Positions 7,372-15,814 of a DNA stretch of 35,333 bases are shown here, in pieces; position 1 is the stretch's first letter; each line of letters opens with the position of its first letter. The translations under genes and the position numbers were made by a program. This DNA is from CAYRML01 sp964425485 (GTDB lineage Bacteria > Bacillota > Dehalobacteriia > UBA4068), in assembly GCA_964425485.1 (NCBI GenBank), contig CAYRML010000009.1, positions 1 to 35,333 on the forward strand. Direction: 5' to 3'. The notes under the pieces are model-generated. The model saw only the letters and a list, made by a program, of their open reading frames with translations, made no database searches and had not been told where the DNA came from.

Positions 7372-8451
7372 TTATTCTTCAGAGATGATCTCTTTAACTT
7401 TATTTATCAAGGCCTCTGCCAAATCTTGATTGGCATAGCGGCCGATGACTTGTCCATGACAAAATAAAAGCCCCTCCCCATTGCCGCCGGCTATACCGAC
7501 ATCAGCTCCTTTGGCCTCGCCCGGTCCGTTGACAGCACAGCCCATAACGGCGATCTTCAGCGGCCGCGGCGGGTGCAAGCCCGCCAGGGCCTTTTCCACA
7601 CTTAAAGCAATTCTTTCCACATCTATCATTGTCCTGCCGCAAGTCGGGCAAGAAATAAATTCAAAATCCAGCGGCGCCAGTTTCAAAGCACCTAAAATCT
7701 CTTTGGCCACCCACACCTCCGTCACGGGATCACCGGTGAGAGAAACACGCAGCGTATCACCCAACCCCTGCGCCAATAAAATAGAAAGAGCGCAGGCCGA
7801 GCGGATGCTGCCTCTTTGCTGCGTACCGGCCTCCGTCAGTCCGATATGGAAGGGATAATCGACGCGCTCGGCCAAAAACCCATAAGCCTCCACCATCAAA
7901 CGCAGATCGGAGGCCTTGACGGAGATTTTGATATCGGAAAATCCCTCTTTTTCCAAAAGATCGGTATGATAAAGCGCACTTTCGGCCAAAGCCTGGGCCG
8001 AATGGCCGTATTTTTCCAGAAAATGCTTGTCCAAAGAACCGGCATTGACTCCCACGCGGATGGGTATGCCCGCTGCTTTGGCCGCCTGGGCCACTTGCCG
8101 CACCTTATTTTGACCGCCAATATTGCCGGGGTTGATGCGCAAAGCCTGCACCCCAGCCTGCACAGCCAAAAGGCCCAGCCGATAGTCGAAATGGATATCG
8201 GCCACGATAGGCAACGGGCTTTGGGCCACGATGCGCGGCAAAGCGGCGGCAGCTTCTTCATCCGGCACAGCCAGGCGCGCAATCTGACAGCCGCAAGCCG
8301 CCAAGCCCTCGATCTGGGCCAACGTGGCCGCCGCCTCTGCTGTCGGCGTATTGGTCATAGATTGCACAGAAATGGGGTTATCACCGCCTATTTTCACATC
8401 CCCGATCGATACGACGCGGCTTTTCCGGCGCGAAAAAAGTTGTTCTTGCAT
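7372..8451 (-). CDS. ispG: 4-hydroxy-3-methylbut-2-enyl diphosphate synthase (flavodoxin/ferredoxin dependent)
   Basis: IspG (GcpE) is the penultimate enzyme of the MEP isoprenoid pathway, converting MEcPP to HMBPP with a [4Fe-4S] cluster. Three cluster cysteines are visible in SCPTCGRTMID and VMGCAVNGPGE, plus the catalytic glutamate in the NGPGE segment. It is about 359 residues, the usual short bacterial form. I start at ATG 8451, not GTG 8460, because AGGTG lies 6 nt before the ATG and overlaps the GTG. It sits between rseP and proS. The small ferredoxin at 13472 could in principle supply electrons; that is speculation. Confidence 0.97.
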   Translation of the reverse strand: MQEQLFSRRKSRVVSIGDVKIGGDNPISVQSMTNTPTAEAAATLAQIEGLAACGCQIARLAVPDEEAAAALPRIVAQSPLPIVADIHFDYRLGLLAVQAGVQALRINPGNIGGQNKVRQVAQAAKAAGIPIRVGVNAGSLDKHFLEKYGHSAQALAESALYHTDLLEKEGFSDIKISVKASDLRLMVEAYGFLAERVDYPFHIGLTEAGTQQRGSIRSACALSILLAQGLGDTLRVSLTGDPVTEVWVAKEILGALKLAPLDFEFISCPTCGRTMIDVERIALSVEKALAGLHPPRPLKIAVMGCAVNGPGEAKGADVGIAGGNGEGLLFCHGQVIGRYANQDLAEALINKVKEIISEE

Positions 8452-8463
8452 ATATTTCACCTG

Positions 8464-9480
8464 CTATCCGCCATGCGCCAAGCGCAGGACATCCTGAAAC
8501 GTTATAATCACCATCAACCCGATCAACAAAGCAAAGCCAATGAAATGGATCATACCCTCTTTTTCCCGGGGCAAGGGCTTGCGCCGCACGCCCTCCACGG
8601 CCAGAAAGACCAGCCGGCTGCCATCCAGGGCCGGTATGGGCAACAGATTGATTACACCCAGATTGATGCAGAGGAAGGCCGTCAGAATCAAGAGATTCTG
8701 CCAGCCTGTCTCAGCCGCCTGGCCCACAATGCTGATCACGCCCACAGGCCCGGCCACGTCCACCGCCATCTGGCCGGAAATCATACCTGCAAGCGCTCCC
8801 AGCAGTGCCTTAGTCATATAATAAGACTGTTGGAAGCCCAGCTTGATGGATTGGCCCAGGCTGACAGTCTGCATCTGTTGCGAGATGCCGATGAGCCAAC
8901 GCTGGCTGGACTCGTCAAAATAGGGCTGCACGGCCAGCTCCACATATTGACCGTCACGCTCAACCGTCAGGACCAACGGCGCCCCGGCCTCCTGCCCACT
9001 GATGGCCGTAACCACTTGGTTCCAGTCAGCGGTCGGTATATCGTTGACCTCGACAATGGCGTCGCCCGCCCTGATACCGGCCGTTTGCGCGGCCTGGCCG
9101 GCCACCACCTCACCTACGACATTGGAGCCGGAGGGCATGCCCATGACCATGAAAACGATGATGAAGATGAAAATGGCCGTGAGAAAATTCATCAAAGGGC
9201 CGCCAAAAATCACCAACATGCGCTGCCATATCTTCTTTTGGTTGAAGGCGCGCGGGTTGGCGTCCTCCTCATCCTCGCCCAGCATCATGCAGGCGCCGCC
9301 GAAAGGAATGGCGCGCAGCACAAATTCCGTCTCCTTGCCCTTGATGCCAAAGACGCGCGGGCCCAGGCCCACGGCAAATTCGTTGACATAAATGCCTGTG
9401 GCCCGGGCGAAAACGAAATGGCCCAATTCATGGGACACTATTAAAATTAGAAATACGAAAATGGCAATCAGTATAGCCAA
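8464..9480 (-). CDS. rseP: Site-2 membrane metalloprotease
   Basis: A 338-residue intramembrane zinc protease of the RseP/RasP family. The HELGH metal motif (His17, Glu18, His21) lies in the first membrane segment, a PDZ domain covers about 115-200, and the third ligand motif NLLPIPALDG (Asp286) sits in a later helix, with further membrane segments at both ends. It cleaves anti-sigma factors and signal-peptide remnants within the membrane. It starts with TTG, supported by AGGAGG 7 nt upstream; the start is only 3 nt from the dxr stop, so the two are coupled. Confidence 0.96.
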   Translation of the reverse strand: MAILIAIFVFLILIVSHELGHFVFARATGIYVNEFAVGLGPRVFGIKGKETEFVLRAIPFGGACMMLGEDEEDANPRAFNQKKIWQRMLVIFGGPLMNFLTAIFIFIIVFMVMGMPSGSNVVGEVVAGQAAQTAGIRAGDAIVEVNDIPTADWNQVVTAISGQEAGAPLVLTVERDGQYVELAVQPYFDESSQRWLIGISQQMQTVSLGQSIKLGFQQSYYMTKALLGALAGMISGQMAVDVAGPVGVISIVGQAAETGWQNLLILTAFLCINLGVINLLPIPALDGSRLVFLAVEGVRRKPLPREKEGMIHFIGFALLIGLMVIITFQDVLRLAHGG

Positions 9481-9483
9481 AAT

Positions 9484-10638
9484 TTATCCTCCTAAAACTT
9501 CCTTTTTCACAAAATCGCGGGCCCAGGCATCAGCGGCCAGAATATCCTCCAAGTGTCCGTCATCGCCCGACTGATGGGCAGCCAATACCGCCTCTATATT
9601 GTGGCCGATTTGGGCAAAAGATATTTGTCCTTTCAAATAAGCATGAACCAATTCCTCATTAGCTCCGTTCATAGCAGCGGGGAAAGTACCGCCTGCCCTG
9701 CCTGCCGCATAGGCCAAAGCCAGGCAGGGGAACTTCTCTACATCAGGGCGGGCAAAAGTGAGGCTGCCGATCTGGGCCAGGTCTATAGCGGCCAGCGGAT
9801 TGGCTCGCCGCACCGGATAAGTCAGCGCATACTGGATGGGGATGCGCATATCGGCCGGCCCCAGATGGGCCAAGATAGAGCCATCGCCGTATTGTACCAT
9901 AGAATGGATAACGCTTTCCTTATGTACCAGTATCCTAATGCGATCATAGGGCATATCGAAAAGCCAATGGGCCTCTATCACCTCCAGCCCTTTATTCATG
10001 AGGCTGGCGCAATCGATGGTGATCTTGGGGCCCATCTTCCAAGTGGGATGCTTCAGCGCCTCCTCGGCCCGAACCTGGGCGATTTTCTCGGCCGGCCAAT
10101 CACGGAAAGGCCCGCCGGACGCCGTCAAAAGCAGGCAGTCGACAGCCGACCTCTCAGCTTCCAGACATTGGAAAATGGCTGAGTGCTCGCTATCAACCGG
10201 CAAAAGCGCTACGCCCCTTTCGCGGGCCAGGCCCATGACCAAGCGGCCGGCCGCCACCAGCACCTCTTTGTTGGCAAAGGCAATATTTTTGCCGGCTTCA
10301 ATAGCCGCGATGACGGGCTTAAGGCCGGCCACGCCGGAGATAGCCGCCACCACGGTATCGGCCTCAGCATAGGTTGCCGCCGCCAAAAGCCCTTCTGCCC
10401 CAGCCATAATTTGGCCTTGGAAGTGGGGTAAAAGCGCTTTCAGCTCGGCATATTTATTTTCATCGGCTATGGCTACCAGCTGCGGCCGATAGCGGCGCAC
10501 CTGCTGACTCAAAAGCAGCGCATTGCTGTGCGCGGCCAAGGCCCGCACCTGCAGTTGGCCGCCGAACCAATCAACGACATCCAATGTCTGCCGGCCCACA
10601 GAACCAGTAGAGCCCAAAACGACAATATCTTTAGCCAT
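9484..10638 (-). CDS. dxr: 1-deoxy-D-xylulose-5-phosphate reductoisomerase
   Basis: A 384-residue enzyme making MEP from DXP, the first committed MEP-pathway step. The NADPH motif VLGSTGSVGRQT is at the N-terminus. The metal and substrate motifs VDSEHSAIFQCL and LTASGGPFRDW and the lid region follow in order. The frame is open 55 codons upstream, but that extension has no family similarity and overlaps the preceding permease gene. The ATG at 10638 gives the normal N-terminus, with a GAGGA-type site upstream. Confidence 0.98.
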   Translation of the reverse strand: MAKDIVVLGSTGSVGRQTLDVVDWFGGQLQVRALAAHSNALLLSQQVRRYRPQLVAIADENKYAELKALLPHFQGQIMAGAEGLLAAATYAEADTVVAAISGVAGLKPVIAAIEAGKNIAFANKEVLVAAGRLVMGLARERGVALLPVDSEHSAIFQCLEAERSAVDCLLLTASGGPFRDWPAEKIAQVRAEEALKHPTWKMGPKITIDCASLMNKGLEVIEAHWLFDMPYDRIRILVHKESVIHSMVQYGDGSILAHLGPADMRIPIQYALTYPVRRANPLAAIDLAQIGSLTFARPDVEKFPCLALAYAAGRAGGTFPAAMNGANEELVHAYLKGQISFAQIGHNIEAVLAAHQSGDDGHLEDILAADAWARDFVKKEVLGG

Positions 10639-10657
10639 ATTTTTTCCATCCTCTATT

Positions 10658-11743
10658 TCAAAGTTGCTTATGTAAACGATAAAAAGCAAGGGCAAAGGCC
10701 AGCACCAGTGGCCCGAAGAACAGCCCCCACACGCCGCCCAGCTGCCAACCGATGAAAGCGGCGGCCAGCGCGGCCAAAGGATGCAGCCCGATCCGATCGC
10801 CAATCATTTTAGGCTCCAACAGATTGCGCACCGCCAATAAGATCAAGAAAAATATAGAGAGCGCCACCGCCATCTGGCTATCGCCCAGCAAAAAACAGAT
10901 GATGATCCATGGTATCAGCAAAAAGCCGGCGCCAAGCATCGGTAAAGCGTCCAAGGCCCCGGTCAAAAGACCCATGGCCAAAGCATCGTCGACCCCCAAT
11001 ATGAAGTAGGCTCCGATGCACAGAGCAGTGGAAATGGAACTCAGAATCAGCTGCGCCCTGGCCCAGCCGCCGATGATATTTTCCCAGGAGGAAAAAGCGC
11101 GAGCCACACGTTCTCTTTTGGCGACCGGCATCAAGCGGCATAAAAAGCGGCTTGGCAGATCCTCGTCACGGCAGAAGAAGAAAGCAGCTACAAAAATCAC
11201 CAGCAGAAACAGCATCACGGTGGGCATATCCAGCAACAGCTGCGGCAGCGAGGTAAAAAGTTTATCTACCTGATCGGCAAAAAAGTTGGCTGCCGACTTC
11301 CACATATCAGTCTGATCCAGCAAACCGCCGCCGCCCGGCAAGCCGCTCAGCCAATCATGCAGCCTTGCCGAAAAACTCTCCAGTCCTTGCTGCAAAAGCA
11401 CCAGCTCATCGGTAATATGGCTCAGCTTATAAGCGATATGGGAAATGATGATATATAAAAAACCAAAGAGCAAAAACAGCAATCCGCCTATCACCAACAA
11501 CACGGAAAGAGTTTGCGGCAGATGGTTTTTATGCCGAAGAAATCTCACAAAAGGCCTGGTGATGATCGCAATAATCCAGGCGATGACAAAAGGCAGACAG
11601 ATGATTAAAGCAAAACTGACTAGGCGGCCCAAAACCGGCAACAGATAATTGCAGCCCACGACCAGTATCATCATAGCCACAAACACTATCAAAAGCCGCA
11701 AAAGCAGCCTGATCAAATCCTCCCTGTCCATATTTTTCAGCAT
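10658..11743 (-). CDS. AI-2E family / YtvI-like integral membrane permease
   Basis: A 361-residue polytopic membrane protein of PF01594. Hydrophobic segments are clustered at about 10-80, 85-105, 175-195 and 235-355. A long extracytoplasmic loop lies around 110-170. The C-terminal motif LLEPKMIGDRIGLHPLAAL is typical of the YtvI branch. Family members export small molecules or ions (AI-2, sodium/protons) or act in sporulation (YtvI), so the substrate is not predictable. It lies between cdsA (36 bp upstream) and dxr (19 bp downstream). AGAGG lies 5 nt before the ATG. Confidence 0.82.
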   Translation of the reverse strand: MLKNMDREDLIRLLLRLLIVFVAMMILVVGCNYLLPVLGRLVSFALIICLPFVIAWIIAIITRPFVRFLRHKNHLPQTLSVLLVIGGLLFLLFGFLYIIISHIAYKLSHITDELVLLQQGLESFSARLHDWLSGLPGGGGLLDQTDMWKSAANFFADQVDKLFTSLPQLLLDMPTVMLFLLVIFVAAFFFCRDEDLPSRFLCRLMPVAKRERVARAFSSWENIIGGWARAQLILSSISTALCIGAYFILGVDDALAMGLLTGALDALPMLGAGFLLIPWIIICFLLGDSQMAVALSIFFLILLAVRNLLEPKMIGDRIGLHPLAALAAAFIGWQLGGVWGLFFGPLVLAFALAFYRLHKQL

Positions 11744-11779
11744 GACGGCCTCTTTTCTCTTTGGCCATCCTGCAAAAAA

Positions 11780-12562
11780 TCAGGGCAGCAGCGCCAGCAG
11801 CAAATAGACCAGCGGCGCCACGAACAAGACGCTGTCGAAGCGATCCAAAACGCCGCCATGGCCGGGAAAGAGCTTGCCGGCATCCTTGATATCGGCCCAA
11901 CGCTTAATCATGGACGCCCATAAATCGCCCAGCTGGCCGGCAACAGAGCCCGCCGCCGCCAGCAGCAGTAAAGCATAGAGGGGCAAATCCAAAAATAACA
12001 GCCCATAAATGATGGCGATAATGATGGCGCAGATGACACCGCCCACGGCGCCGGCCACAGTTTTGTTGGGGCTGATGGTGGGCGCCAGCTTCCTTTTACC
12101 CAAAGCGCGGCCAAAGAAATAAGCCCCCACATCCGTGGCCCAGGTGATGAGGAAAGCCAAGAGCAATATCCACCAAGAGCTGGCTGGCAAACGCAGCAGC
12201 AGGACAAAGCCAAAACCTAATCCTATATAAATAATACCGCCAAACTGCAACATTATGCCTGAAAAATCACTTCTCTTGACAACAACAGCCCACAGCACCA
12301 GCAAAATCAAAATGAGCATAACGGCCAGGGCCAAAAAAGTCCAGGAACGGTTGCCGACAAACAGCATCAGCATTATGCCGGCGGCCATCATCACAGGATA
12401 AGATACATAAAGACCTTTGGCCTCTAGCATCTTGCCGTATTCCCATAGGCCCACCGCCGTCAGAAAAGCCAGGCCGATGGTCAGCGGCCAACCGCCAAAG
12501 AAGATAAGCGCCAGCAGCACCGGCACATAGATGGCAGCGGTTATCACTCTTGTTTTCAGCAT
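11780..12562 (-). CDS. cdsA: Phosphatidate cytidylyltransferase
   Basis: A 260-residue multi-span membrane enzyme that makes CDP-diacylglycerol from phosphatidate and CTP, the branch point of phospholipid synthesis. The C-terminal signature is intact: SMIKRWADIKDAGKLFPGHG, followed by GVLDRFDS. About eight hydrophobic segments are visible. The length is normal. AAGGGGA lies 6 nt before the ATG. It follows uppS after 18 bp, a conserved order. Confidence 0.97.
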   Translation of the reverse strand: MLKTRVITAAIYVPVLLALIFFGGWPLTIGLAFLTAVGLWEYGKMLEAKGLYVSYPVMMAAGIMLMLFVGNRSWTFLALAVMLILILLVLWAVVVKRSDFSGIMLQFGGIIYIGLGFGFVLLLRLPASSWWILLLAFLITWATDVGAYFFGRALGKRKLAPTISPNKTVAGAVGGVICAIIIAIIYGLLFLDLPLYALLLLAAAGSVAGQLGDLWASMIKRWADIKDAGKLFPGHGGVLDRFDSVLFVAPLVYLLLALLP

Positions 12563-12580
12563 AATATATCCCCTTTTGCT

Positions 12581-13369
12581 TTATATTCCGCCAAAGCGGC
12601 GATCGCGATTCTGATAGGATAAAATAGCCTTATACAATTCCCGCGGAGAAAAATCGGGCCACAGCACATCGGTATAATAAAACTCCGCATAGGCCAGCTG
12701 CCACAGCAAAAAATTGCTAAGCCTCAGCTCGCCGGAGGGACGAATTAAAAGATCGGGGTCAGGCAAAGCCGCCGTATAAAGTCGCTTCGAGATGGCTTCT
12801 TCGTCGATCTTGTCTGCCGGCAGCTCACCTTCTATCACATCGGCGACCAGGCTGCGGGCAGCATGTACAATCTCGGCCCGCGAGCCATAATTGACGGCCA
12901 GGCAAAAGATCAGCCCCGTATTAGCCGCCGTGCGCTCCATGGCATTGACAAATTCGGCCCGTACTTTTTCCGGCAGCAGCTCCAACTCGCCGATGGCCAG
13001 GACCTTGACATTTTTCTCATGCATGGCCAGCAGCTCTTTGCGCAGATATTCCGTAAACAAATCCATGATAAAGCCGACTTCCGTGACGGGCCTTTTCCAA
13101 TTTTCCGTAGAAAAGGCAAAAACAGTCACGGCCTCCACACCCAGATCATTGCAGGTCTCGACTATATGACGCAGCGCCTCCGCCCCATAACGATGGCCCA
13201 TGGGCCGCGGCAAATGCTTCTTTTTGGCCCAGCGGCCATTGCCATCCATGATAATAGCAATATGACGGGGCAATTTTTGCCGGTCGATCTGGGTCAGCAA
13301 TTGCTCATCGCTCAAAGCATCAGACTCAGGCATGATGGTGTTACTGGTGTTTTTCTTAAAAATAGCCAC
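12581..13369 (-). CDS. uppS: Undecaprenyl diphosphate synthase (isoprenyl transferase)
   Basis: A cis-prenyltransferase that elongates farnesyl diphosphate to the C55 carrier used in cell-wall synthesis. The catalytic motif IAIIMDGNGRWAKKK and the C-terminal LIRPSGELRLSNFLLWQ with DVLWPDF are intact; the first reads RPSGE where many homologues have RTSGE. The start is uncertain. AAAGGAGG directly abuts ATG 13375 with no spacer but is 6 nt before GTG 13369, so I use the GTG (262 residues). A TTG at 13390 would put the binding site inside the gene. The promoter is at 13400-13428. It heads the operon through proS. Confidence 0.95.
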   Translation of the reverse strand: MAIFKKNTSNTIMPESDALSDEQLLTQIDRQKLPRHIAIIMDGNGRWAKKKHLPRPMGHRYGAEALRHIVETCNDLGVEAVTVFAFSTENWKRPVTEVGFIMDLFTEYLRKELLAMHEKNVKVLAIGELELLPEKVRAEFVNAMERTAANTGLIFCLAVNYGSRAEIVHAARSLVADVIEGELPADKIDEEAISKRLYTAALPDPDLLIRPSGELRLSNFLLWQLAYAEFYYTDVLWPDFSPRELYKAILSYQNRDRRFGGI

Positions 13370-13399
13370 GGCCATCCTCCTTTTTGTCAATAATATATT

Positions 13400-13428
13400 A
13401 TTATCTCACATTTTCCATAAAAAATCAA
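13400..13428 (-). promoter_or_regulatory. uppS operon promoter
   Basis: TTGATT (13423-13428), a 17-bp spacer and GATAAT (13400-13405) on the minus strand. The -35 overlaps the distal arm of the ferredoxin terminator, a compact terminator-promoter junction. Confidence 0.7.
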
Positions 13429-13455
13429 AGGCCTTCCCCAAAAGAGAAGGCCTTC
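13417..13455 (-). terminator. Intrinsic terminator after the ferredoxin gene
   Basis: A 9-bp stem AAGGCCTTC/GAAGGCCTT (arms within 13446-13455 and 13428-13436) followed on the minus strand by TGATTTTTT. It starts 17 nt after the ferredoxin stop codon. Confidence 0.85.
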
Positions 13456-13471
13456 AACCTATGTTTTTGTA

Positions 13472-13639
13472 TTATTCCTCAATAATTGCGCTAACGGGGC
13501 AAGCATCAACACAAGCGCCGCATTCTGCGCACACATCTGCGGAGATGCTGTAAATGTCACCTTCTTGAATAGCGCCGGCAGGACATTCAGCCAAGCAGGA
13601 ACCACAAGCCAAACATTCATCTGTAATCACATATGCCAT
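13472..13639 (-). CDS. 2[4Fe-4S] clostridial-type ferredoxin
   Basis: A 55-residue protein with two classic CxxCxxCxxxCP motifs: Cys9, 12, 15, 19 and Cys37, 40, 43, 47, ending PVSAIIEE. Such ferredoxins carry low-potential electrons in anaerobes (pyruvate:ferredoxin oxidoreductase, hydrogenase, and some radical or MEP-pathway enzymes). AAGGAGGTG lies 9 nt before the ATG. It is the last gene before the terminator in the rpsB-frr unit. A perfect 8-bp hairpin abuts the ribosome binding site on its 5' side. Confidence 0.97.
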   Translation of the reverse strand: MAYVITDECLACGSCLAECPAGAIQEGDIYSISADVCAECGACVDACPVSAIIEE

Positions 13640-13653
13640 AAAATTACACCTCC

Positions 13654-13673
13654 TTCCTTAACATCTTAAGGAA
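13654..13673 (-). promoter_or_regulatory. Hairpin abutting the ferredoxin ribosome binding site
   Basis: A perfect 8-bp stem TTCCTTAA/TTAAGGAA with a 4-nt loop. It ends exactly where the GGAGG of the ferredoxin ribosome binding site begins (13649-13653). It could protect a processed 5' end or tune translation. It is not followed by a U-run, so it is not a terminator. Confidence 0.5.
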
Positions 13674-13698
13674 AGTTTATTACAATACGGGAGAAAAA

Positions 13699-14256
13699 TC
13701 AGATTTCCATAATCTCTTTTTCTTTCTGCTCCAGTATCAATTCCAGTTTTTTGATCTGCTTATCGGTCAATTTTTGCACATCGTCCAGGCCCCTGGCGCT
13801 TTCATCCTCGGATATATCTTTACTTTTTTCCAGATCTTTAATCATATCATTGAGGTCCCGTCTGATATTACGGACGGCGACTTTGGCCTCTTCGGTTTTT
13901 TTATGACAGGTCTTGACCAGCTCTTTGCGGCGTTCTTCCGTCAGCTGCGGTATATTGATGCGGATCACGGTGCCGTCATTATTGGGCGTCAATCCCAGAT
14001 CAGATTTCAAAATAGCCTTTTCCACCAAGCCCAGCATATTCTTATCCCATGGCTGTATGAGTATGAGCCGTGGTTCCGGGCAAGAGATGTTGGAAGTCTG
14101 ATTTATGGGCGTGGGAGCGCCATAATAATCCACCAGCACTTTGTCCAGTATCGCCGGGTTGGCGCGGCCGGCGCGCAAGGAAGCAAATTCCTTGGTCAAA
14201 ACTTCGGAAACTTTATCCATCCTGATTTCAGCATCGGACAAAATATCTTTAATCAT
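13699..14256 (-). CDS. frr: Ribosome recycling factor
   Basis: A 185-residue three-helix-bundle protein that, with EF-G, splits post-termination ribosomes. Conserved stretches such as LRAGRANPAILDKVLVDYYG and the C-terminal helices are complete. I start at ATG 14256, not GTG 14265, because AGGAGG lies 8 nt before the ATG. That site lies within the last codons of pyrH, and the two genes overlap by 8 nt, so frr is probably translationally coupled to pyrH. Confidence 0.98.
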   Translation of the reverse strand: MIKDILSDAEIRMDKVSEVLTKEFASLRAGRANPAILDKVLVDYYGAPTPINQTSNISCPEPRLILIQPWDKNMLGLVEKAILKSDLGLTPNNDGTVIRINIPQLTEERRKELVKTCHKKTEEAKVAVRNIRRDLNDMIKDLEKSKDISEDESARGLDDVQKLTDKQIKKLELILEQKEKEIMEI

Positions 14257-14974
14257 CAACGACACCTCCTAAATATGTGCCTATTCCGTCATCCATGACG
14301 GCATTGATAATATTATTTGGTTTAGTGATATCAAAAACTATGATGGGGATACTGTTATCCTTGCACAGGGAAGCAGCCGTGGAATCCATCACGCCCAGAC
14401 CCAGATTGAGCACATCCATATAGGACAAATTGGCAAATTTTTTGGCGCCGGGATTTTGGTTGGGATCGCTGTCATAAACACCATCCACTTTTTTGGCCAT
14501 AAGGATGATTTCCGCCTCGATTTCTGCCGCACGCAGGGCAGCCGTGGTATCGGTGGAAAAATAAGGGTTGCCAGTGCCGGCGCCGAAAATGACCACCCGG
14601 CCTTTTTCCAGATGCCTGATGGCGCGGCGGCGGATATAGGGCTCCGCCACGGCTCTCATCTCGATAGCCGATTGCACACGGGTGAAGACGTCGATCTGCT
14701 CCAACGCATCCTGTAAAGCTAGGGCATTCATAACGGTGGCCAGCATACCCATATAATCGGCGGTGGAGCGGTCCATACCCTTAGAGCTGCCGGCGATACC
14801 TCTCCAGATATTGCCGCCGCCTACCACAATAGCCACTTCCACACCCATCCTATTGATGATCTTGATCTGGGAAGCGATGGCGCTGAGGGTTTTTTGATCC
14901 AATCCGTAGCCCCGATCTCCAGCTAAAGACTCTCCGCTGATCTTGAGGACTATGCGTTTATATCTTGGCTGCAA
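14249..14974 (-). CDS. pyrH: UMP kinase
   Basis: A 241-residue amino-acid-kinase-fold enzyme that phosphorylates UMP to UDP, usually a GTP-activated, UTP-inhibited hexamer. The N-terminal YKRIVLKISGESLAGDRGYG, then VVGGGNIWRG, then DSTAASLCKDNSIPIIVFD are all present. The only good start is TTG 14974: an in-frame TGA lies 6 nt upstream and the predicted N-terminus MQPRYKRI fits the family. The ribosome binding site is weak (GGTG, 7 nt). It follows a 146-bp gap containing a hairpin. Confidence 0.97.
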   Translation of the reverse strand: MQPRYKRIVLKISGESLAGDRGYGLDQKTLSAIASQIKIINRMGVEVAIVVGGGNIWRGIAGSSKGMDRSTADYMGMLATVMNALALQDALEQIDVFTRVQSAIEMRAVAEPYIRRRAIRHLEKGRVVIFGAGTGNPYFSTDTTAALRAAEIEAEIILMAKKVDGVYDSDPNQNPGAKKFANLSYMDVLNLGLGVMDSTAASLCKDNSIPIIVFDITKPNNIINAVMDDGIGTYLGGVVDD

Positions 14975-15120
14975 AATCCATCACCATCCCTTTCCCTATC
15001 ATGGTCTTCATTTTATACCAATATGAATTTCTGCATAAGGCAGCAAAATCCTCCATAAAAAAACATGATCAGACGCTTTTTTTATACGGCAAAAAGCGTC
15101 TTTTTAAAAACCGATTTTTC
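14975..15120. other. tsf-pyrH intergenic region
   Basis: 146 bp without a gene. It holds the hairpin at 15071-15101, a run of seven T on the minus strand (15055-15062 region) and a TATAAA-like -10 box at 15012-15017 with no good -35. pyrH-frr may be partly uncoupled from rpsB-tsf here. Confidence 0.5.
15071..15101. terminator. Hairpin between tsf and pyrH, terminator-like in either direction
   Basis: An 11-bp perfect stem (AGACGCTTTTT, 15071-15081 with 15091-15101) and 9-nt loop. On the plus strand it is followed directly by TTTTT; on the minus strand the T-run comes about 7 nt after the stem. As all genes are on the minus strand, it may act as a partial terminator after tsf or as a block to antisense transcription. 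Confidence 0.6.
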
Positions 15121-15774
15121 TTATTGACATTTGCTCATAGCAGCGACTTCTTCGGCCAGATTGCTTTGTTTTTTCTCGATGCCTTCACCAACTTGGAAGC
15201 GAGCAAAACGACGAATGGAAATATTTTCACCAATAACGGAAATTTTTTCCGTCAGCAATTGCTGGACGGTCTTGTCTGTATCCTTGATGAAGGGTTGTTC
15301 CAAAAGGCAAACTTCTTTATAGTATTTTTCGATGCGGCCTGCGACCATTTTTTCCGCGATATTTTCCGGTTTGCCTTCGTTTATGGCCTGAGCTTTGAGA
15401 ACCTCTTTTTCTCTTTCTATATATTCTGCGGGCACATCTTCTCTTTTGACAAATTCCGGATTGGAGGCAGCCACTTGCATAGCGATATCGCGGCATAATT
15501 CCTTATATTCGGGGGTTTTTGCCACAAAGTCGGTTTCGCAGTTGACTTCCACCAGCACGCCGATTTTACCAGCGCCGTGGATATAGGCCTCGACCAAACC
15601 TTCGGCAGCAACACGACCGGCTTTTTTAGCGGCGGCAGCTAAGCCTTTTTCCCGCAAAAAGTCGATAGATTTTTCCATGTCTTCGTTACATTCAGCAAGG
15701 GCTTTTTTGCAATCCATCATGCCCGCGCCGGTTCTTTCCCTCAGTTCTTTTACCATAGCAGCACTAACAGCCAT
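15121..15774 (-). CDS. tsf: Elongation factor Ts
   Basis: A 217-residue nucleotide exchange factor for EF-Tu. The N-terminal UBA-like domain with RERTGAGMMDCKKALAE and the core motif CETDFVA are present. It is the short form common outside Bacillus and Proteobacteria, with a reduced C-terminal core. AAGGAGG lies 9 nt before the ATG. It follows rpsB, the near-universal order, across a 70-bp gap containing a hairpin. Confidence 0.98.
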   Translation of the reverse strand: MAVSAAMVKELRERTGAGMMDCKKALAECNEDMEKSIDFLREKGLAAAAKKAGRVAAEGLVEAYIHGAGKIGVLVEVNCETDFVAKTPEYKELCRDIAMQVAASNPEFVKREDVPAEYIEREKEVLKAQAINEGKPENIAEKMVAGRIEKYYKEVCLLEQPFIKDTDKTVQQLLTEKISVIGENISIRRFARFQVGEGIEKKQSNLAEEVAAMSKCQ

Positions 15775-15814
15775 TTATAAAGACCTCCTTAAAAGTATAT
15801 TCTTTGATTTATAT

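Noticed and set aside
7816..9444. A 542-codon open frame on the plus strand
   Set aside because: It lies antisense to ispG and rseP, which have full family motifs. Its product is rich in His, Gln and Arg with no recognisable domain, as expected for a codon-bias shadow.
10639..10803. A 55-codon N-terminal extension of dxr
   Set aside because: It overlaps the upstream permease gene in another frame. The family N-terminus MAKDIVVLGSTGS begins at 10638.
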